NCBI GenBank assembly: GCA_958296295.1 | Contig: OY282460.1 | Coordinates: 2,170,001 to 2,234,000 of the forward strand | Direction of reading: 5' to 3' | Length of the DNA stretch: 64,000 nucleotides | Origin: an uncultured Pseudomonadales bacterium | Lineage (GTDB): Bacteria; Pseudomonadota; Gammaproteobacteria; Pseudomonadales; Azotimanducaceae | Part shown: positions 41,713 to 52,327 of the stretch, one piece after another | How the letters are laid out: every line of letters begins with the position of its first letter | Position numbering within the stretch: position 1 is the first letter of the stretch | Position numbers and translations under genes: made by a program | The notes under the pieces: model-generated | The model's input: the letters and a program-made list of their open reading frames with translations, nothing else | Told to the model about the DNA's origin: nothing | Databases searched by the model: none

Positions 41713-44691
41713 ATGAACACCCCGCACGCCCGCGCAAGACGCAAACGCCCCGCCGTTGCGGCGTTCTCTCCGCTGCCCCGAACCCCCCGCACCGCGAATG
41801 TTCTGGCGGCGCTCCTTTGCCTCGGCCTCGGCGGCCCGCCGGAAGGACACGCCAGCGAAGACGAGGACGGGGCCCGGGATATCGAAGAGGTCGTCGTCAC
41901 CGGCTCGCGGCTGCGGCGCACCGCGTTGGACGCGCGCGATCTGGTGTTCGGCTTGGACTTGGCGGATGCGCGCCACGGTCGCACCGCGCTCGGCGAGATG
42001 CTGGCGCGGTTGCCGGCAAGCGGCTCGCCGCTCTCCACCCGCTTCAACAGCAGCGGCAACTTCGGCTTCCCGGCGGATGGCGGCGGCGTGGCCGCCGGGG
42101 CGTCCCAAGTGGACCTGCGGCACTTGGGCAGCAAGCGCGTGCTCGTGTTGGTGGACGGCTTGCGCTGGGTCGATGGCGCGTCCGGTAGCGGCGTGTCGGG
42201 AGCGACGGACTTGAACACCTTGCCCGCAGGCGTGGTGGAACGGGTGGAGGTCTCGCTCGATGGGGCGTCCGCGATCTACGGTTCGGACGCCATCGCCGGC
42301 GTGGTGAACGTGATCACCGCCGCCGCCGACGGTGTTTCGGCCAGCGTCTACGGCGGCGCTTTCGCGAACGGTGGGGAAACCTACGAGGTGGAGTTCGCCG
42401 CGGGCCGCCAGGGCGAGACGACCTCGGCCTCGCTGCACGTTAGCCACACGGACGCCGGCGGCGTTGGCTCGGGCGTCCATCCCTTGTCCCGTTTTCCGGT
42501 TGCCGGCACCGGCAATCGCCACGGCAGCACGTTCACGCCCCAGGGCCGAGTGATTTTCCAGGACCCCAACACCGGCCGGGCCGTGAACTGCGCCTTGAAC
42601 GAAGGCGTGGTGGGCATTCCGCGCTACGACCCGGACAACCCTTGCGGCGAAGGCGACGACTACCACCCGTGGAGCAACGCCGATCGTTTCAACTACGCGC
42701 CCTTCAACCTGCTCGTGACACCGTCTCGTCGCACAGGCGTGTTCGCCCGCGTGGAACGCGGCTTCGCGAGCGGGCTGACGGCGTATCTGCGGGTGCTCGA
42801 CAACCGGCGTCGTTCCGTCAACCGGGCGGCCCCGGAGCCGCTGTGGGCGGGGCCGCTGGCGGAAAGCGGCAGCGTGCTGGACAGGATCGTCATCAGCGCG
42901 GCCAATCCGCACAACCCTTTTGGCTTCGACCTCGGCGCCGGCGCCTGGGCGACCCGCCGGCCGCTGGAAAGCGGCCCGCGGGTCTTCGCGCAAGACGTGC
43001 GAACGCGCTACGTCGCCGCGGGCTTGCGCGGCGTCAGGACGATTGGCCAGCGGACGTTCTTCTGGGACGCGAATCTGGTGTGGTCGCGCAACGTCGCCCA
43101 TCAGACCAAGCGCGGCGCCCACAACGCCCGCAACATGCTCGTCGCGTTGGGCCCGCCGGAAGTGTGCGCCCGAACGCCCGGCTGCGTGCCGCTCAACCTG
43201 CTCGGCGGCCAGGGCGACGGCGACGGCACGATCACGGCGCCGATGCTGGAGTGGATCCGCTTCACGCAGCGCGATTTCAGCGATCAGTTCTTGCGCGACT
43301 TCACTTTCAACGTCACCGGCGACGCGGCTTGGCTGCCGGCCGGCCCGTTGGCGGTGGCCGCCGGATTCGAGCGGCGCGAGCAGCGCGGCAAGTTTCGGCC
43401 TGATCCGGTGGTGGCGGCGGGAGACACCGCCGGGCTCCGGGCGCAGCCCACGGCCGGCGGACACGTTGCCTCGGAGTGGTACGGCGAAGTGGAGGTGCCG
43501 TTGCTCGCGGGACGGCCTTGGGCGCACAAGCTGGACGTTGCGGCGGCATTGCGCGGTTCCCGCAACGACGTGTCAGGGAGCGGCAGCGTGGGCAAGCTGG
43601 ACCTGCTTTGGCGCCCGCGTCCCGACGTTTTGCTGCGCGCCCATTGGGGCGAAGGTTTCCGCGCCCCGAACATCGGCGAGCTTTTCGGCGGCGAGACCCT
43701 CTTGGACGCGGTGGTGGCCGATCCTTGTTCCGATTTGGGAACCGACTCGGCGCCGGGGCTCGTGGCGCGCTGCGTCGCCGCCGGCGTGCCGGCGGACGGC
43801 GGCTACGCGCAGCTCGGCAGCCAGATCGCCGTGCGCACGGGCGGCAACCGCGAGCTGCGGCCCGAGACGTCCGAAAGCCGCACCTTCGCTATCGCCTGGC
43901 AGCCGCAGTGGCTGGCCCTGGACGGCGCCAAGCTGCGTTTGGAGCTGAGCCGTTACCGGCACGAATTGGACGCCGCGATCACCGCGTTCGACGCCCAGGC
44001 GGTGCTTGACGGTTGCTACCGGGAAGCTGTGGACACCTTCTGCGGGTTCGTGGAGCGCAGCGCCTTGGGGCACATTCGCCGGTTTCGCAACACGCTGCTG
44101 AACGTCGGCGTCATCCGCACCGGCGGCTGGGATCTCGAAGCGGTCTTCGCCACTCCCGCCAGCCCTGTCGGATCTTGGCGGATGCGTTGGCGCACCACCT
44201 ACTTGGCCGAGTACACGGAGCTCTTGGAGGATACCGAGGGCAAGCTGGTCGCCACTCGGCGCTTGGCGGGCAAGACCGGGGCCGATCGCGGCAAACCGCG
44301 TTGGAAGTCTTCGCTTTGGGTGAATTGGCGGCGTGGCGGCTGGCGGGCCGCGTGGACGGCGCGCTACATCCATCCGACGACCGAGCGTTGTTCCAACTTT
44401 CTCGACGGTTCGCCGGACAGCTTGACCAGCCTTGGCCTGTGTTCGTTGCCGGACGAAGCCGACGACAAGGCGTCGCGCAACCGCCTCGGCGCGGTGGTGT
44501 ACCATGACGCGCAGGCGGGCTACGCCGGTGGCGGCTTCGCGTTGGCCGTGGGCGCCAACAACCTGTTCAACCGCGACCCGCCCGTCAGCCGCAGCGCGAC
44601 GTTGAACGGTTACGACGCTTCCACCTACGACGTCCCCGGCGGCCGTTTCCTGTATTTGCGTGTGCGGTATGGCGCCGTCGGCGAAAACTAG
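41713..44691 (+). CDS. TonB-dependent outer-membrane receptor
   Basis: A 992-residue TonB-dependent receptor. A signal region (VLAALLCLGLGGPPEGHASE) precedes DIEEVVVTGSRLRR, the usual N-terminus of the plug domain. The plug covers VLVLVDGLRWVDGASGSGVS and VVERVEVSLDGASAIYGSDA followed by IAGVVNVIT. The 22-stranded barrel ends in FLYLRVRYGAVGEN. Receptors of this kind import siderophores, cobalamin, sugars or peptides with energy from TonB-ExbBD. The next gene (a 5'-nucleotidase) begins 43 bases later, which hints at nucleotide or phosphorylated compounds, but that is weak evidence. Confidence 0.92.
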   Translation: MNTPHARARRKRPAVAAFSPLPRTPRTANVLAALLCLGLGGPPEGHASEDEDGARDIEEVVVTGSRLRRTALDARDLVFGLDLADARHGRTALGEMLARLPASGSPLSTRFNSSGNFGFPADGGGVAAGASQVDLRHLGSKRVLVLVDGLRWVDGASGSGVSGATDLNTLPAGVVERVEVSLDGASAIYGSDAIAGVVNVITAAADGVSASVYGGAFANGGETYEVEFAAGRQGETTSASLHVSHTDAGGVGSGVHPLSRFPVAGTGNRHGSTFTPQGRVIFQDPNTGRAVNCALNEGVVGIPRYDPDNPCGEGDDYHPWSNADRFNYAPFNLLVTPSRRTGVFARVERGFASGLTAYLRVLDNRRRSVNRAAPEPLWAGPLAESGSVLDRIVISAANPHNPFGFDLGAGAWATRRPLESGPRVFAQDVRTRYVAAGLRGVRTIGQRTFFWDANLVWSRNVAHQTKRGAHNARNMLVALGPPEVCARTPGCVPLNLLGGQGDGDGTITAPMLEWIRFTQRDFSDQFLRDFTFNVTGDAAWLPAGPLAVAAGFERREQRGKFRPDPVVAAGDTAGLRAQPTAGGHVASEWYGEVEVPLLAGRPWAHKLDVAAALRGSRNDVSGSGSVGKLDLLWRPRPDVLLRAHWGEGFRAPNIGELFGGETLLDAVVADPCSDLGTDSAPGLVARCVAAGVPADGGYAQLGSQIAVRTGGNRELRPETSESRTFAIAWQPQWLALDGAKLRLELSRYRHELDAAITAFDAQAVLDGCYREAVDTFCGFVERSALGHIRRFRNTLLNVGVIRTGGWDLEAVFATPASPVGSWRMRWRTTYLAEYTELLEDTEGKLVATRRLAGKTGADRGKPRWKSSLWVNWRRGGWRAAWTARYIHPTTERCSNFLDGSPDSLTSLGLCSLPDEADDKASRNRLGAVVYHDAQAGYAGGGFALAVGANNLFNRDPPVSRSATLNGYDASTYDVPGGRFLYLRVRYGAVGEN

Positions 44692-44734
44692 CGCAACGGG
44701 CGGGCGACCTGAGAGACGCGATTTGAGCAACGCG

Positions 44735-45745
44735 ATGGGCGAACAGGACGAACGCGCGCGCGCCGACGCGGCCGTTGCGTCGACGGTGGGCGCGTCCAGC
44801 GACGCGGTGCCGTCGGAGACGTTCCTCACCGTTGCCGTTTCCTCCCGGGCGCTCTTCGACTTGAGCGCCTCGGACGCCGTGTATCGGCGCGACGGCTTGG
44901 ACGCCTACCGCGACTACCAGATCAAGCACGAGGACGAGAAGCTGGCGCCGGGCGAGGGCTTCGCCTTCGTTCGCAAACTGCTCGCGATCAACCACCGGCT
45001 GGGCAAACGGCGCGTGGACGTGATCCTCTTGTCGCGCAACTCGGCGGACACCGGCTTGCGCGTCTTCAATTCCATCGCCGAGCACAACTTGGAGATCGTG
45101 CGCGCCGCGTTCTGTTCGGGAGAGAGCCCGTACCGCTACGCGCAGCCGTTCGGTTGCGACCTTTTTCTCTCGATGGATCCGGGCGACGTGGCGTGCGCCG
45201 CCGAGGACGGCGTGCCGGCGGCGACCCTGCTTTCCGGCCCCGCGGCTGTCCGCGACGGTGCCGACCAGCGGCCGACCACCGAGAGGTTGAAGATAGCCTT
45301 CGACGGGGATGCCGTGCTGTTCGCCGAGGATGCCCACCAACTGTTCTGCGAAAAGGGCTTGAAGGAGTTCGAGAACGCCGAAGCCGGCGCTGCGGACGAG
45401 CCCTTGGCCGGGGGGCCGTTCAAGCGGTTCCTCGAGGGCCTCCATCGTCTGCAACGCGAGTTCGGCGAAGAGGATTGCCCGATTCGCACGGCGCTGGTCA
45501 CCGCGCGCGGCGCGCCGGCGCACGAGCGCGTGATCAAGACGCTGCGTTCGTGGGGCATCCGCATTGACGAGAGCCTCTTTTTGGGCGGGTCGAGCAAAGC
45601 CGAGTTCCTGCGCGCCTACCAGGCCGACGTGTTCTTTGACGATCTCTGGAGCAACTGCGAGCACACCAGCCGCCATGTGGCCACCGGCCATGTGCCGCGG
45701 AAAGCCGACATCGCGACCGCGGCTTCGTCCTCGGGAACCCCATGA
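44735..45745 (+). CDS. Cytosolic 5'-nucleotidase (NT5C1-like)
   Basis: A 336-residue protein of the cytosolic 5'-nucleotidase I family: LTVAVSSRALFDLSASDAVY, KLAPGEGFAFVRKLLAINHR, VDVILLSRNSADTGLRVFNS, KIAFDGDAVLFAEDAHQLF and ALVTARGAPAHERVIKTLRS followed by FLGGSSKAEFLRA. The HAD-like aspartate pairs (FDGDAV) predict dephosphorylation of nucleoside monophosphates. The ATG at 44735 was chosen (TTG 44723 is possible). Its stop overlaps thrH (ATGA). Confidence 0.88.
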   Translation: MGEQDERARADAAVASTVGASSDAVPSETFLTVAVSSRALFDLSASDAVYRRDGLDAYRDYQIKHEDEKLAPGEGFAFVRKLLAINHRLGKRRVDVILLSRNSADTGLRVFNSIAEHNLEIVRAAFCSGESPYRYAQPFGCDLFLSMDPGDVACAAEDGVPAATLLSGPAAVRDGADQRPTTERLKIAFDGDAVLFAEDAHQLFCEKGLKEFENAEAGAADEPLAGGPFKRFLEGLHRLQREFGEEDCPIRTALVTARGAPAHERVIKTLRSWGIRIDESLFLGGSSKAEFLRAYQADVFFDDLWSNCEHTSRHVATGHVPRKADIATAASSSGTP

Positions 45746-46350
45746 ACGTTCTCTGTCTCGATCTTGAAGGCGTGCTGGTGCCGGAGATCTGGCCGGCGGT
45801 GGCGCGGCGCACCGGCATCGACGCGCTCAACCAGACCACCCGCGACATCCCCGTGTACGACGATCTGATGCGCATGCGCCTCGATGTCCTCCATCGGCAC
45901 GATGTCGCGTTGACGACCATACGCGCCGTGATCGGCGCCTTGGCGCCGCTGGCAGGCGCCGAGGACTTCCTCGCCTGGGCCCGGGCGCGCTTCCAGGTGG
46001 CGGTGCTGTCGGACACGTTCTACGATTTCGCCAAGCCGCTGATGGCGAAGCTGGGCCATCCGTTGCTGCTTTGCCATCGTCTGGAGGTGGCGAACGACCG
46101 CATCATCGGCTACAGGCTTCGCCAAGCCGACCCCAAGCGCCAAGCCGTGCGCGGCTTTCAGAGCATGAACTACCGCGTGCTGGCGGCCGGGGATTCCTTC
46201 AACGACATCAGCATGTTGGAACAGGCGGACTTCGGCGTGTTCGTGAACGCTCCGGCCGGCGTGCGGGAGCGCCATCCGGCCTTTGACGCGGTGGAGGGGC
46301 TGCCGGCGCTCAAGGAACGGCTCGCAGCCGCGCAAGAAGCCGAAGGATGA
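45742..46350 (+). CDS. thrH: Bifunctional phosphoserine phosphatase/homoserine phosphotransferase ThrH
   Basis: A 202-residue HAD-superfamily enzyme matching ThrH throughout: [20 protein letters not shown] with nucleophile [50 protein letters not shown] and [20 protein letters not shown]. It dephosphorylates phosphoserine and can phosphorylate homoserine, bypassing thrB in Pseudomonas. It overlaps the genes on both sides (ATGA at 45742 and at 46347), which places a HAD phosphatase inside an operon with a nucleotidase and the methylcitrate genes. Confidence 0.93.
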   Translation: MNVLCLDLEGVLVPEIWPAVARRTGIDALNQTTRDIPVYDDLMRMRLDVLHRHDVALTTIRAVIGALAPLAGAEDFLAWARARFQVAVLSDTFYDFAKPLMAKLGHPLLLCHRLEVANDRIIGYRLRQADPKRQAVRGFQSMNYRVLAAGDSFNDISMLEQADFGVFVNAPAGVRERHPAFDAVEGLPALKERLAAAQEAEG

Positions 46351-47312
46351 CCGCAGGCGCGTTGTTCCGGCAAGCGTTGCGGCAAGAAGCGCCGCTGCAG
46401 ATCGTGGGCGCGATCAACGCCTACGCGGCGCTGTTGGCCGCAAGCGTTGGCTATCGGGCGATCTACTTGAGCGGCGCCGGTGTCGCCAACGCCTCCCACG
46501 GCATGCCGGATTTGGGAATGACGTCCTTGAACGATGTGCTGGAGGATGTGCGGCGCATCACGGGCGCCGTGCAATTGCCGCTGTTGGTGGACGTCGACAC
46601 CGGCTGGGGAGGGGCGTTCAACATCGCCCGCACCGTGCGCGAGATCATTCGCGCCGGCGCCGCGGCCGTTCACATCGAGGACCAAGTGGCGGCCAAGCGC
46701 TGCGGCCACCGGCCGAACAAGGCCATCGTCTCGGTGGACGAGATGTGCGACCGCGTGAAAGCCGCGGTGGACGCCAAGACCGACGCCGATTTCGTGGTGA
46801 TGGCCCGCACCGACGCCTTGGCGGTGGAGGGCGAGGCGGCCGTGCTGGAACGGGTGGCCAGTTTCGAGGCGGCCGGCGCGGACGCCATTTTCGCGGAAGC
46901 CATGACCGACCTCGAGATGTACGCCCGCGTCGTGGCGGCGGTGGACATTCCGGTGCTCGCCAATCTCACCGAGTTCGGCAAGACGCCGCTTTACACGCTG
47001 GACGAGCTGCGCGGGGTTGGTGTTAGCATGGCGTTGTACCCGCTGTCGGCGTTTCGCGCCATGAGCTTGGCGGCGTTGAACGTCTATCGGGCGATTCGCC
47101 GGGACGGTTCGCAGGCCGGCGTGATGCGACAGATGCAAACCCGGGAGGCGCTGTACGAGTTTCTCGGCTATAGGGATTACGAAGCGAAACTCGACGCGTT
47201 GTTCGCGCTGGAGCCTTCGCCCGCCGGCCGGCCGGCGTCAACGGCCGGGACCGCGAACGACGACGCCCTTGGGGAGGGGACGAGAGGGGAGGGGAAGAGA
47301 GAGGCGGAATGA
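46347..47312 (+). CDS. prpB: 2-methylisocitrate lyase
   Basis: A 321-residue PEP mutase/isocitrate lyase-fold enzyme. It shows [59 protein letters not shown] and the active-site loop [13 protein letters not shown]. It splits 2-methylisocitrate into pyruvate and succinate, the last step of the methylcitrate cycle. The C-terminus is extended by about 25 low-complexity residues. prpC and prpD follow on the same strand. Confidence 0.94.
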   Translation: MTAGALFRQALRQEAPLQIVGAINAYAALLAASVGYRAIYLSGAGVANASHGMPDLGMTSLNDVLEDVRRITGAVQLPLLVDVDTGWGGAFNIARTVREIIRAGAAAVHIEDQVAAKRCGHRPNKAIVSVDEMCDRVKAAVDAKTDADFVVMARTDALAVEGEAAVLERVASFEAAGADAIFAEAMTDLEMYARVVAAVDIPVLANLTEFGKTPLYTLDELRGVGVSMALYPLSAFRAMSLAALNVYRAIRRDGSQAGVMRQMQTREALYEFLGYRDYEAKLDALFALEPSPAGRPASTAGTANDDALGEGTRGEGKREAE

Positions 47313-47321
47313 GGGAGGCGA

Positions 47322-48446
47322 GTGGTTGACAAGAAACTCGGCGGAGCGGGGCTGCGCGGCCAGACGGCCGGGCAAACGGCGCTGTGCACCGTGGGCAAGA
47401 CCGGCACCGGGCTCACCTACCGCGGCTACGACATATCCGATCTGGCGGCCGAGGCGAGCTATGAGGAGGTCGCCTATCTGATCTTCCACGGCGAGCTGCC
47501 GAACGCGGATCAGCTGCGGGCGTATCGGGCCAAACTGGCGATGTTGCGCCGTCTGCCGTCGGCGGTGCGGGCGGCGTTGGAGAGCATTCCCGCCACCGCG
47601 CACCCGATGGACGTGATGCGCACCGGCTGCTCGATGCTCGGCAACTTGGAACCCGAGCGCGATTTCACCGAGCAGCAAGACGTGGCCGACCGCCTGCTGG
47701 GCGCCATGCCCTCCATCGTCAACTATTGGTATCGCTACAGTCACGATGGCGAGCGCGTGGACCTCGACACCGGCGAGACCACCTTGGCCGGCCACTTCCT
47801 GCACACCTTGAAGGGCGTGCCGCCCAACGATCTGCAGCGACGAGCGCTGGACGTCTCGCTCGTCCTCTACGCCGAGCACGAGTTCAACGCGTCCACTTTC
47901 ACGGCCCGGGTTTGCGCCTCCACGCTGTCCGACATGCACTCGTGCGTGACCGGCGCCATCGGCTCGTTGCGCGGGCCTTTGCACGGCGGCGCCAACGAGG
48001 CCGCGATGGCGCTGGTCGAGCGGTTCGGGACGCCGGACGAGGCCGCCGAGGCGGTGCGCGGGATGTTGGCCCGGAAGGAGGTGGTGATGGGTTTCGGGCA
48101 CGCCATCTACCGCGAATCGGACCCGCGCAACACCATCATCAAGGCCTGGGCGGAGCGGCTCGGCAAGGAAGTGGGCGACGGGACCGTCTACCCGATCTCC
48201 TGCGCTGTCGAGGAGGTGATGTGGCAAGAGAAGGAGCTGTTCGCCAACGCGGACTTCTTCCACGCCGCGGCCTACCACTTCATGGGCATCCCCACGAAGC
48301 TGTTCACGCCGATCTTCGTCTGCGCGCGCGTCTGCGGCTGGGCCGCCCACGTGATGGAGCAGCGGTCGGACAACCGCATTATCCGCCCGAGCGCGGAGTA
48401 TGTGGGGCCGGCGCCGCGGCCGTTCACGGCGATGGCCGATCGCTAA
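47322..48446 (+). CDS. prpC: 2-methylcitrate synthase
   Basis: A 374-residue citrate-synthase-family enzyme: [71 protein letters not shown] region here [16 protein letters not shown] with catalytic [15 protein letters not shown] with the second H, and [18 protein letters not shown]. The context with prpB/prpD and the short type I length indicate condensation of propionyl-CoA with oxaloacetate rather than citrate synthesis. GTG start at 47322 after GGGAGG. Confidence 0.93.
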   Translation: MVDKKLGGAGLRGQTAGQTALCTVGKTGTGLTYRGYDISDLAAEASYEEVAYLIFHGELPNADQLRAYRAKLAMLRRLPSAVRAALESIPATAHPMDVMRTGCSMLGNLEPERDFTEQQDVADRLLGAMPSIVNYWYRYSHDGERVDLDTGETTLAGHFLHTLKGVPPNDLQRRALDVSLVLYAEHEFNASTFTARVCASTLSDMHSCVTGAIGSLRGPLHGGANEAAMALVERFGTPDEAAEAVRGMLARKEVVMGFGHAIYRESDPRNTIIKAWAERLGKEVGDGTVYPISCAVEEVMWQEKELFANADFFHAAAYHFMGIPTKLFTPIFVCARVCGWAAHVMEQRSDNRIIRPSAEYVGPAPRPFTAMADR

Positions 48447-48484
48447 GCCGATCGCTCAAGAACCGATCGGCAAAGAGGGTGCCT

Positions 48485-49933
48485 GTGGCTTCGCCGAACG
48501 CGGTGGCGAACGTTCGTCCGCCGCCGGACGACGAGCTGGTCGCCATCGCCGACTATGTGACCGGCTTCGCCGTCACCAGCGGCGAAGCCTACGAGACGGC
48601 AGCCCACTGCCTCATGGACACGCTGGGCTGCGGCGTTCTGGCACTGCGTTTCCCGGAGTGCGCCAAACATCTGGGGCCGCTGGTGCCGGGCGTCGTGGTG
48701 CCGAACGGCGCGCGGGTTCCGGGCACGCCGTTCGTGCTGGATCCGGTGAAGGCGGCGTGGGACATCGGTTGCATGATCCGCTGGCTGGACTTCAACGACA
48801 CTTGGCTGGCGGCGGAATGGGGCCATCCATCCGACAACCTCGGCGGCATCCTGGCTGTCGCGGACTACGTCTCGCGCACCGCCGTCGCGGCCGGCAAGCC
48901 GCCGCTGCTGATGCGCGACGTGTTGACGGCAATGATCAAGGCGCACGAGATCCAAGGTTGCTTGGCGCTGGAAAACAGCTTCAACCGCGTGGGCCTCGAT
49001 CACGTGCTGCTGGTGCGCGTGGCGTCCGCGGCGGTGGTCACGCACCTTCTGGGCGGCGCCGCCGAGCAAGTCGTGGACGCGCTGTCGCACGCCTTCGTGG
49101 ACGGCTCGGCGCTTCGCACCTACCGCCAAGCGCCAAACGCCGGGCCGCGCAAGTCTTGGGCGGCTGGCGACGCCACAAGTCGCGCCGTGCGTCTGGCCTT
49201 CTTGGTGTTGAAAGGCGAGATCGGCATTCCGGGCGCCCTGACCGCGCCGACTTGGGGCTTCTACGATGTGGCCTTCAACGGCCAGCGGTTCCGCTTTCAG
49301 CGCCCGTACGGCAGCCACGTGATGGAGAACGTGCTGTTCAAGATCTCCTACCCGGCGGAGTTCCACGCCCAAACCGCGGTGGAGGCGGCGGTGAAGCTGC
49401 ATCCCGAAGTGGGCGAGCGGTTGGACGACGTGGAGCGCGTCTTGCTCACGACCCACGAATCCGCCATTCGCATCATCAGCAAGACCGGCCCGCTCGCCAA
49501 TCCCGCGGACCGTGACCACTGCCTGCAATACATGACCGCGGTGGGGCTGGTGAAAGGCGATCTCACCGCCGACGACTACGAGGACGCGGCGGCGGCGGAC
49601 CCGCGCATCGATCGGCTGCGCGAGCGCATGGAGGTGGCGGAGGACGCGCGCTACAGCCGCGAGTACCACGAGCCGGACAAGCGCAGCATCGCCAACGCGG
49701 TGCAGGTGTTCTTCGCCCGCGGCGCGGCAACGGCGAAGGTGGCCGTGGAGTACCCCATCGGACATCGTCGCCGTCGTGCCGAGGGGCTGCCGCTGCTGGT
49801 CGAGAAATTCGAGCGCAACTTGGCGACGCGCTTTCCCGCCGGGCGCGTCCGGCGGATCCTCGGCTTGTGTTCGGATTCGGAGCGGCTGGCCGCCACGCCG
49901 GTGTGCGAATTCACGGATATGCTGGCGTTTTGA
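48485..49933 (+). CDS. prpD: 2-methylcitrate dehydratase
   Basis: A 482-residue MmgE/PrpD-family protein: [80 protein letters not shown] and [19 protein letters not shown]. It dehydrates 2-methylcitrate to 2-methylaconitate. The GTG at 48485 with GAGGG upstream is the start; the frame stays open upstream only as a shadow of prpC. With prpBC it completes propionate breakdown except the aconitase step, which must be encoded elsewhere. No prpR regulator is visible. Confidence 0.93.
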   Translation: MASPNAVANVRPPPDDELVAIADYVTGFAVTSGEAYETAAHCLMDTLGCGVLALRFPECAKHLGPLVPGVVVPNGARVPGTPFVLDPVKAAWDIGCMIRWLDFNDTWLAAEWGHPSDNLGGILAVADYVSRTAVAAGKPPLLMRDVLTAMIKAHEIQGCLALENSFNRVGLDHVLLVRVASAAVVTHLLGGAAEQVVDALSHAFVDGSALRTYRQAPNAGPRKSWAAGDATSRAVRLAFLVLKGEIGIPGALTAPTWGFYDVAFNGQRFRFQRPYGSHVMENVLFKISYPAEFHAQTAVEAAVKLHPEVGERLDDVERVLLTTHESAIRIISKTGPLANPADRDHCLQYMTAVGLVKGDLTADDYEDAAAADPRIDRLRERMEVAEDARYSREYHEPDKRSIANAVQVFFARGAATAKVAVEYPIGHRRRRAEGLPLLVEKFERNLATRFPAGRVRRILGLCSDSERLAATPVCEFTDMLAF

Positions 49934-50100
49934 GACTCGGCGGCGGCGTTGGCGACCCCGCGCCCGGTCGCGACTTCGACTTGCGTTGGCGGGCGGCAGT
50001 CGGCAGGATTGCGCAACTAGACGGGCTTTCGGCGGCAGGGAAGTTCCCAGGGCCGGTCAACGAAGCACAGGGGCCACACGGGCCACAAGGGAGATCCGAT

Positions 50101-51399
50101 TTGAAGATGTTCTCGCGGCTTGGCTGCGCGGCCGCGGTGCTTGCGGGCACCGCGGCATGGGGAGAAACGATGGCGGCCGCCACGGATAGCGGCGACACGG
50201 CTTGGGTTCTCGCCGCGACCGCGCTGGTGTTGTTCATGACGTTGCCCGGCCTCGCGTTGTTCTACGGTGGCCTGGTGCGGACGGCCAACGTGCTTTCGGT
50301 GCTGGTGCAGTGTTTCGCCATCGCCTGTCTGGTGACCATTCTCTGGGTGCTGGTGGGCTACAGTCTGGCGTTTGGCGCCGACGTGCGCGGCGTCATCGGG
50401 GGGTTGGACAAGGTGCTCTTCAACGGCGTCACGGAAGACGCCGTCATGATCGGCGGCTCCATACCCGAGTCCCTCTTCGCCACCTTCCAGCTCACCTTCG
50501 CCATCATCACGCCGGCGTTGATCGTCGGCGCCTTCGCCGAACGCATGCGTTTCGGCGCGGCGCTGCTGTTCGCGGGCGCCTGGTCGCTGCTCGTCTACGC
50601 GCCGGTCGCGCATTCGGTGTGGGGCGGGGGCCTGCTGTCCGAGTGGGGCTTGATGGATTTCGCCGGCGGCGCGGTGGTTCACATCACCGCCGGCGTCGCG
50701 GCGGTTGTGGCGGCGGTGACTCTTGGCCCGCGCCGCGGCTTTCCCGGCCGCACGCAACCTCCTCACAACATGACGCTGACCTTCGCCGGCGCCGCCATGC
50801 TGTGGGTTGGTTGGCTCGGCTTCAACGGCGGCAGCGCTTTGGCGGCGAACGGGGACGCGGCCATGGCGGTCACCGTGACGCACATCTCGGCCGCCGCCGG
50901 CGCGTTCACTTGGCTGGTGATAGAGTGGTTTCGCTACGGCAAGCCCAGCGCGTTGGGGGCGGTCACCGGCATGGTGGCCGGGCTGGGCACCATAACGCCC
51001 GCTTCCGGCTTCGTCGGCCCGGCCGGGGCGCTGGTGATCGGCGTGTGGGCCGGCGCGGTTTGCTGTTTCGCCACCAACTTCATGAAACGCACCCTGCGCA
51101 TTGACGATTCGCTGGACGTGTTCCCGGTGCACGGGGTGGGCGGCGCATTGGGCATGATCCTCACCGGCGTTTTCGCCAGCAGCGCCTTGGGCGTCTTCAG
51201 CGGGCAATTGGACATCGCCATCGGCCGCGCGCTTGGCGTGCAGGCCCTCGGCGTGGTGGTCACCGTGGGGTACACGGCGATCGTCACTTGGATCATCCTC
51301 AAAGTCACGGATGCGTTGGTGGGGAACCGCGTTTCGGATGAAGAAGAGACGGAAGGGCTGGACCTCATCTCCCACAACGAGCAGGGGTACACGCTCTAG
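50101..51399 (+). CDS. amt: Ammonium transporter (Amt family)
   Basis: A 432-residue Amt/Rh channel. After a signal-like N-terminus (CAAAVLAGTAAWGETMAAA), AWVLAATALVLFMTLPGLAL and FYGGLVRTANVLSVLVQCF are the family signatures. The pore histidines lie in DFAGGAVVHITAGVAAVVAA and DVFPVHGVGGALGMILTGVF. About eleven membrane spans are seen. The TTG at 50101 has GGAG seven bases upstream; ATG 50107 is an alternative. The usual glnK partner is not adjacent. It takes up ammonium under nitrogen limitation. Confidence 0.93.
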   Translation: MKMFSRLGCAAAVLAGTAAWGETMAAATDSGDTAWVLAATALVLFMTLPGLALFYGGLVRTANVLSVLVQCFAIACLVTILWVLVGYSLAFGADVRGVIGGLDKVLFNGVTEDAVMIGGSIPESLFATFQLTFAIITPALIVGAFAERMRFGAALLFAGAWSLLVYAPVAHSVWGGGLLSEWGLMDFAGGAVVHITAGVAAVVAAVTLGPRRGFPGRTQPPHNMTLTFAGAAMLWVGWLGFNGGSALAANGDAAMAVTVTHISAAAGAFTWLVIEWFRYGKPSALGAVTGMVAGLGTITPASGFVGPAGALVIGVWAGAVCCFATNFMKRTLRIDDSLDVFPVHGVGGALGMILTGVFASSALGVFSGQLDIAIGRALGVQALGVVVTVGYTAIVTWIILKVTDALVGNRVSDEEETEGLDLISHNEQGYTL

Positions 51400-51456
51400 C
51401 CGCCGGCCGCTTGCCCAGGGGAGCAAACGGAACGACAGCGACAAGGTGAGCGGAAC

Positions 51457-52224
51457 ATGCCGTCGAACATGCGAGAACTGCCGAAGGGATACAGCGATAC
51501 GCCGGTGTTGCCGGATTCGCGGTGGCGCGTCCACGACGCCGACCGTCCGGCACCGCCCGTGGTGACGCCACCGGGTTTCTCCACCCAGGAGCGCCCAGGG
51601 AACCCGCCCTCGGACGCGACCGTGCTTTTCGATGGCGGCGGCTTGGACGCCTGGGCTGCGCGCGACGGCGGCGCGGCGGCTTGGCCGCTGGTGGAAGGCG
51701 ATGCCGTCGAGGTGGCCCCGGGCGCCGGCGACATTCACACCCGCGCCGCGTTCGGGAGTTGTCAGTTGCATGTGGAATGGCGCGCCCCCGCGGAAATACG
51801 CGCCGACAGCCAAGGGCGCGGCAACAGTGGCGTGTTCCTGCTCGGCCTTTACGAAGTGCAAGTGCTGGACGGCTACGACAATCCCACCTACGCCGACGGC
51901 TTGACGGCCGCCATCTACGGCCAGTATCCGCCGCTGGTGAACGCCTGCGTGGCGCCGGGCGCTTGGCATGTGTTCGACATCGTGTTCGAGGCGCCGGCTT
52001 ACGCCGATGGCGCGTTGACGTCACCCGCCCACATGACCGTGCTGCACAACGGTCTTTTGGTCCACCACCGGCAACGCCTGCAAGGCCCGACCGCGCACCG
52101 CCAGCTGGCGAGCTACGACAAGCCCCACGGGCCGACCGGCCCGGTCGTGCTGCAAGACCACGGCGACCGTGTGCGTTTTCGGAACATCTGGATCCGCCCG
52201 ATCGAGCGCTTCGCCGCGGCATAG
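51457..52224 (+). CDS. DUF1080 (3-keto-disaccharide hydrolase-like) protein
   Basis: A 255-residue protein with a concanavalin-like DUF1080 domain: DATVLFDGGGLDAWAARDGG, FGSCQLHVEWRAPAEIR, GNSGVFLLGLYEVQVLDGYD and GPVVLQDHGDRVRFRNIWIR. Members with known activity hydrolyse 3-ketosugars or related glycosides; most are exported, but here no clear signal peptide is seen. A 57-base gap follows amt on the same strand, without an evident link. Confidence 0.88.
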   Translation: MPSNMRELPKGYSDTPVLPDSRWRVHDADRPAPPVVTPPGFSTQERPGNPPSDATVLFDGGGLDAWAARDGGAAAWPLVEGDAVEVAPGAGDIHTRAAFGSCQLHVEWRAPAEIRADSQGRGNSGVFLLGLYEVQVLDGYDNPTYADGLTAAIYGQYPPLVNACVAPGAWHVFDIVFEAPAYADGALTSPAHMTVLHNGLLVHHRQRLQGPTAHRQLASYDKPHGPTGPVVLQDHGDRVRFRNIWIRPIERFAAA

Positions 52225-52327
52225 GGTTCCGCGCCGTATGTCGCAGCCCGTGTAACGCCGCGCGCGGCGGCTAAAAGGAATTGGCCGGTGGTGCTCTCGT
52301 TTGCGCGGCGGGTGCGATAATCCCGCA

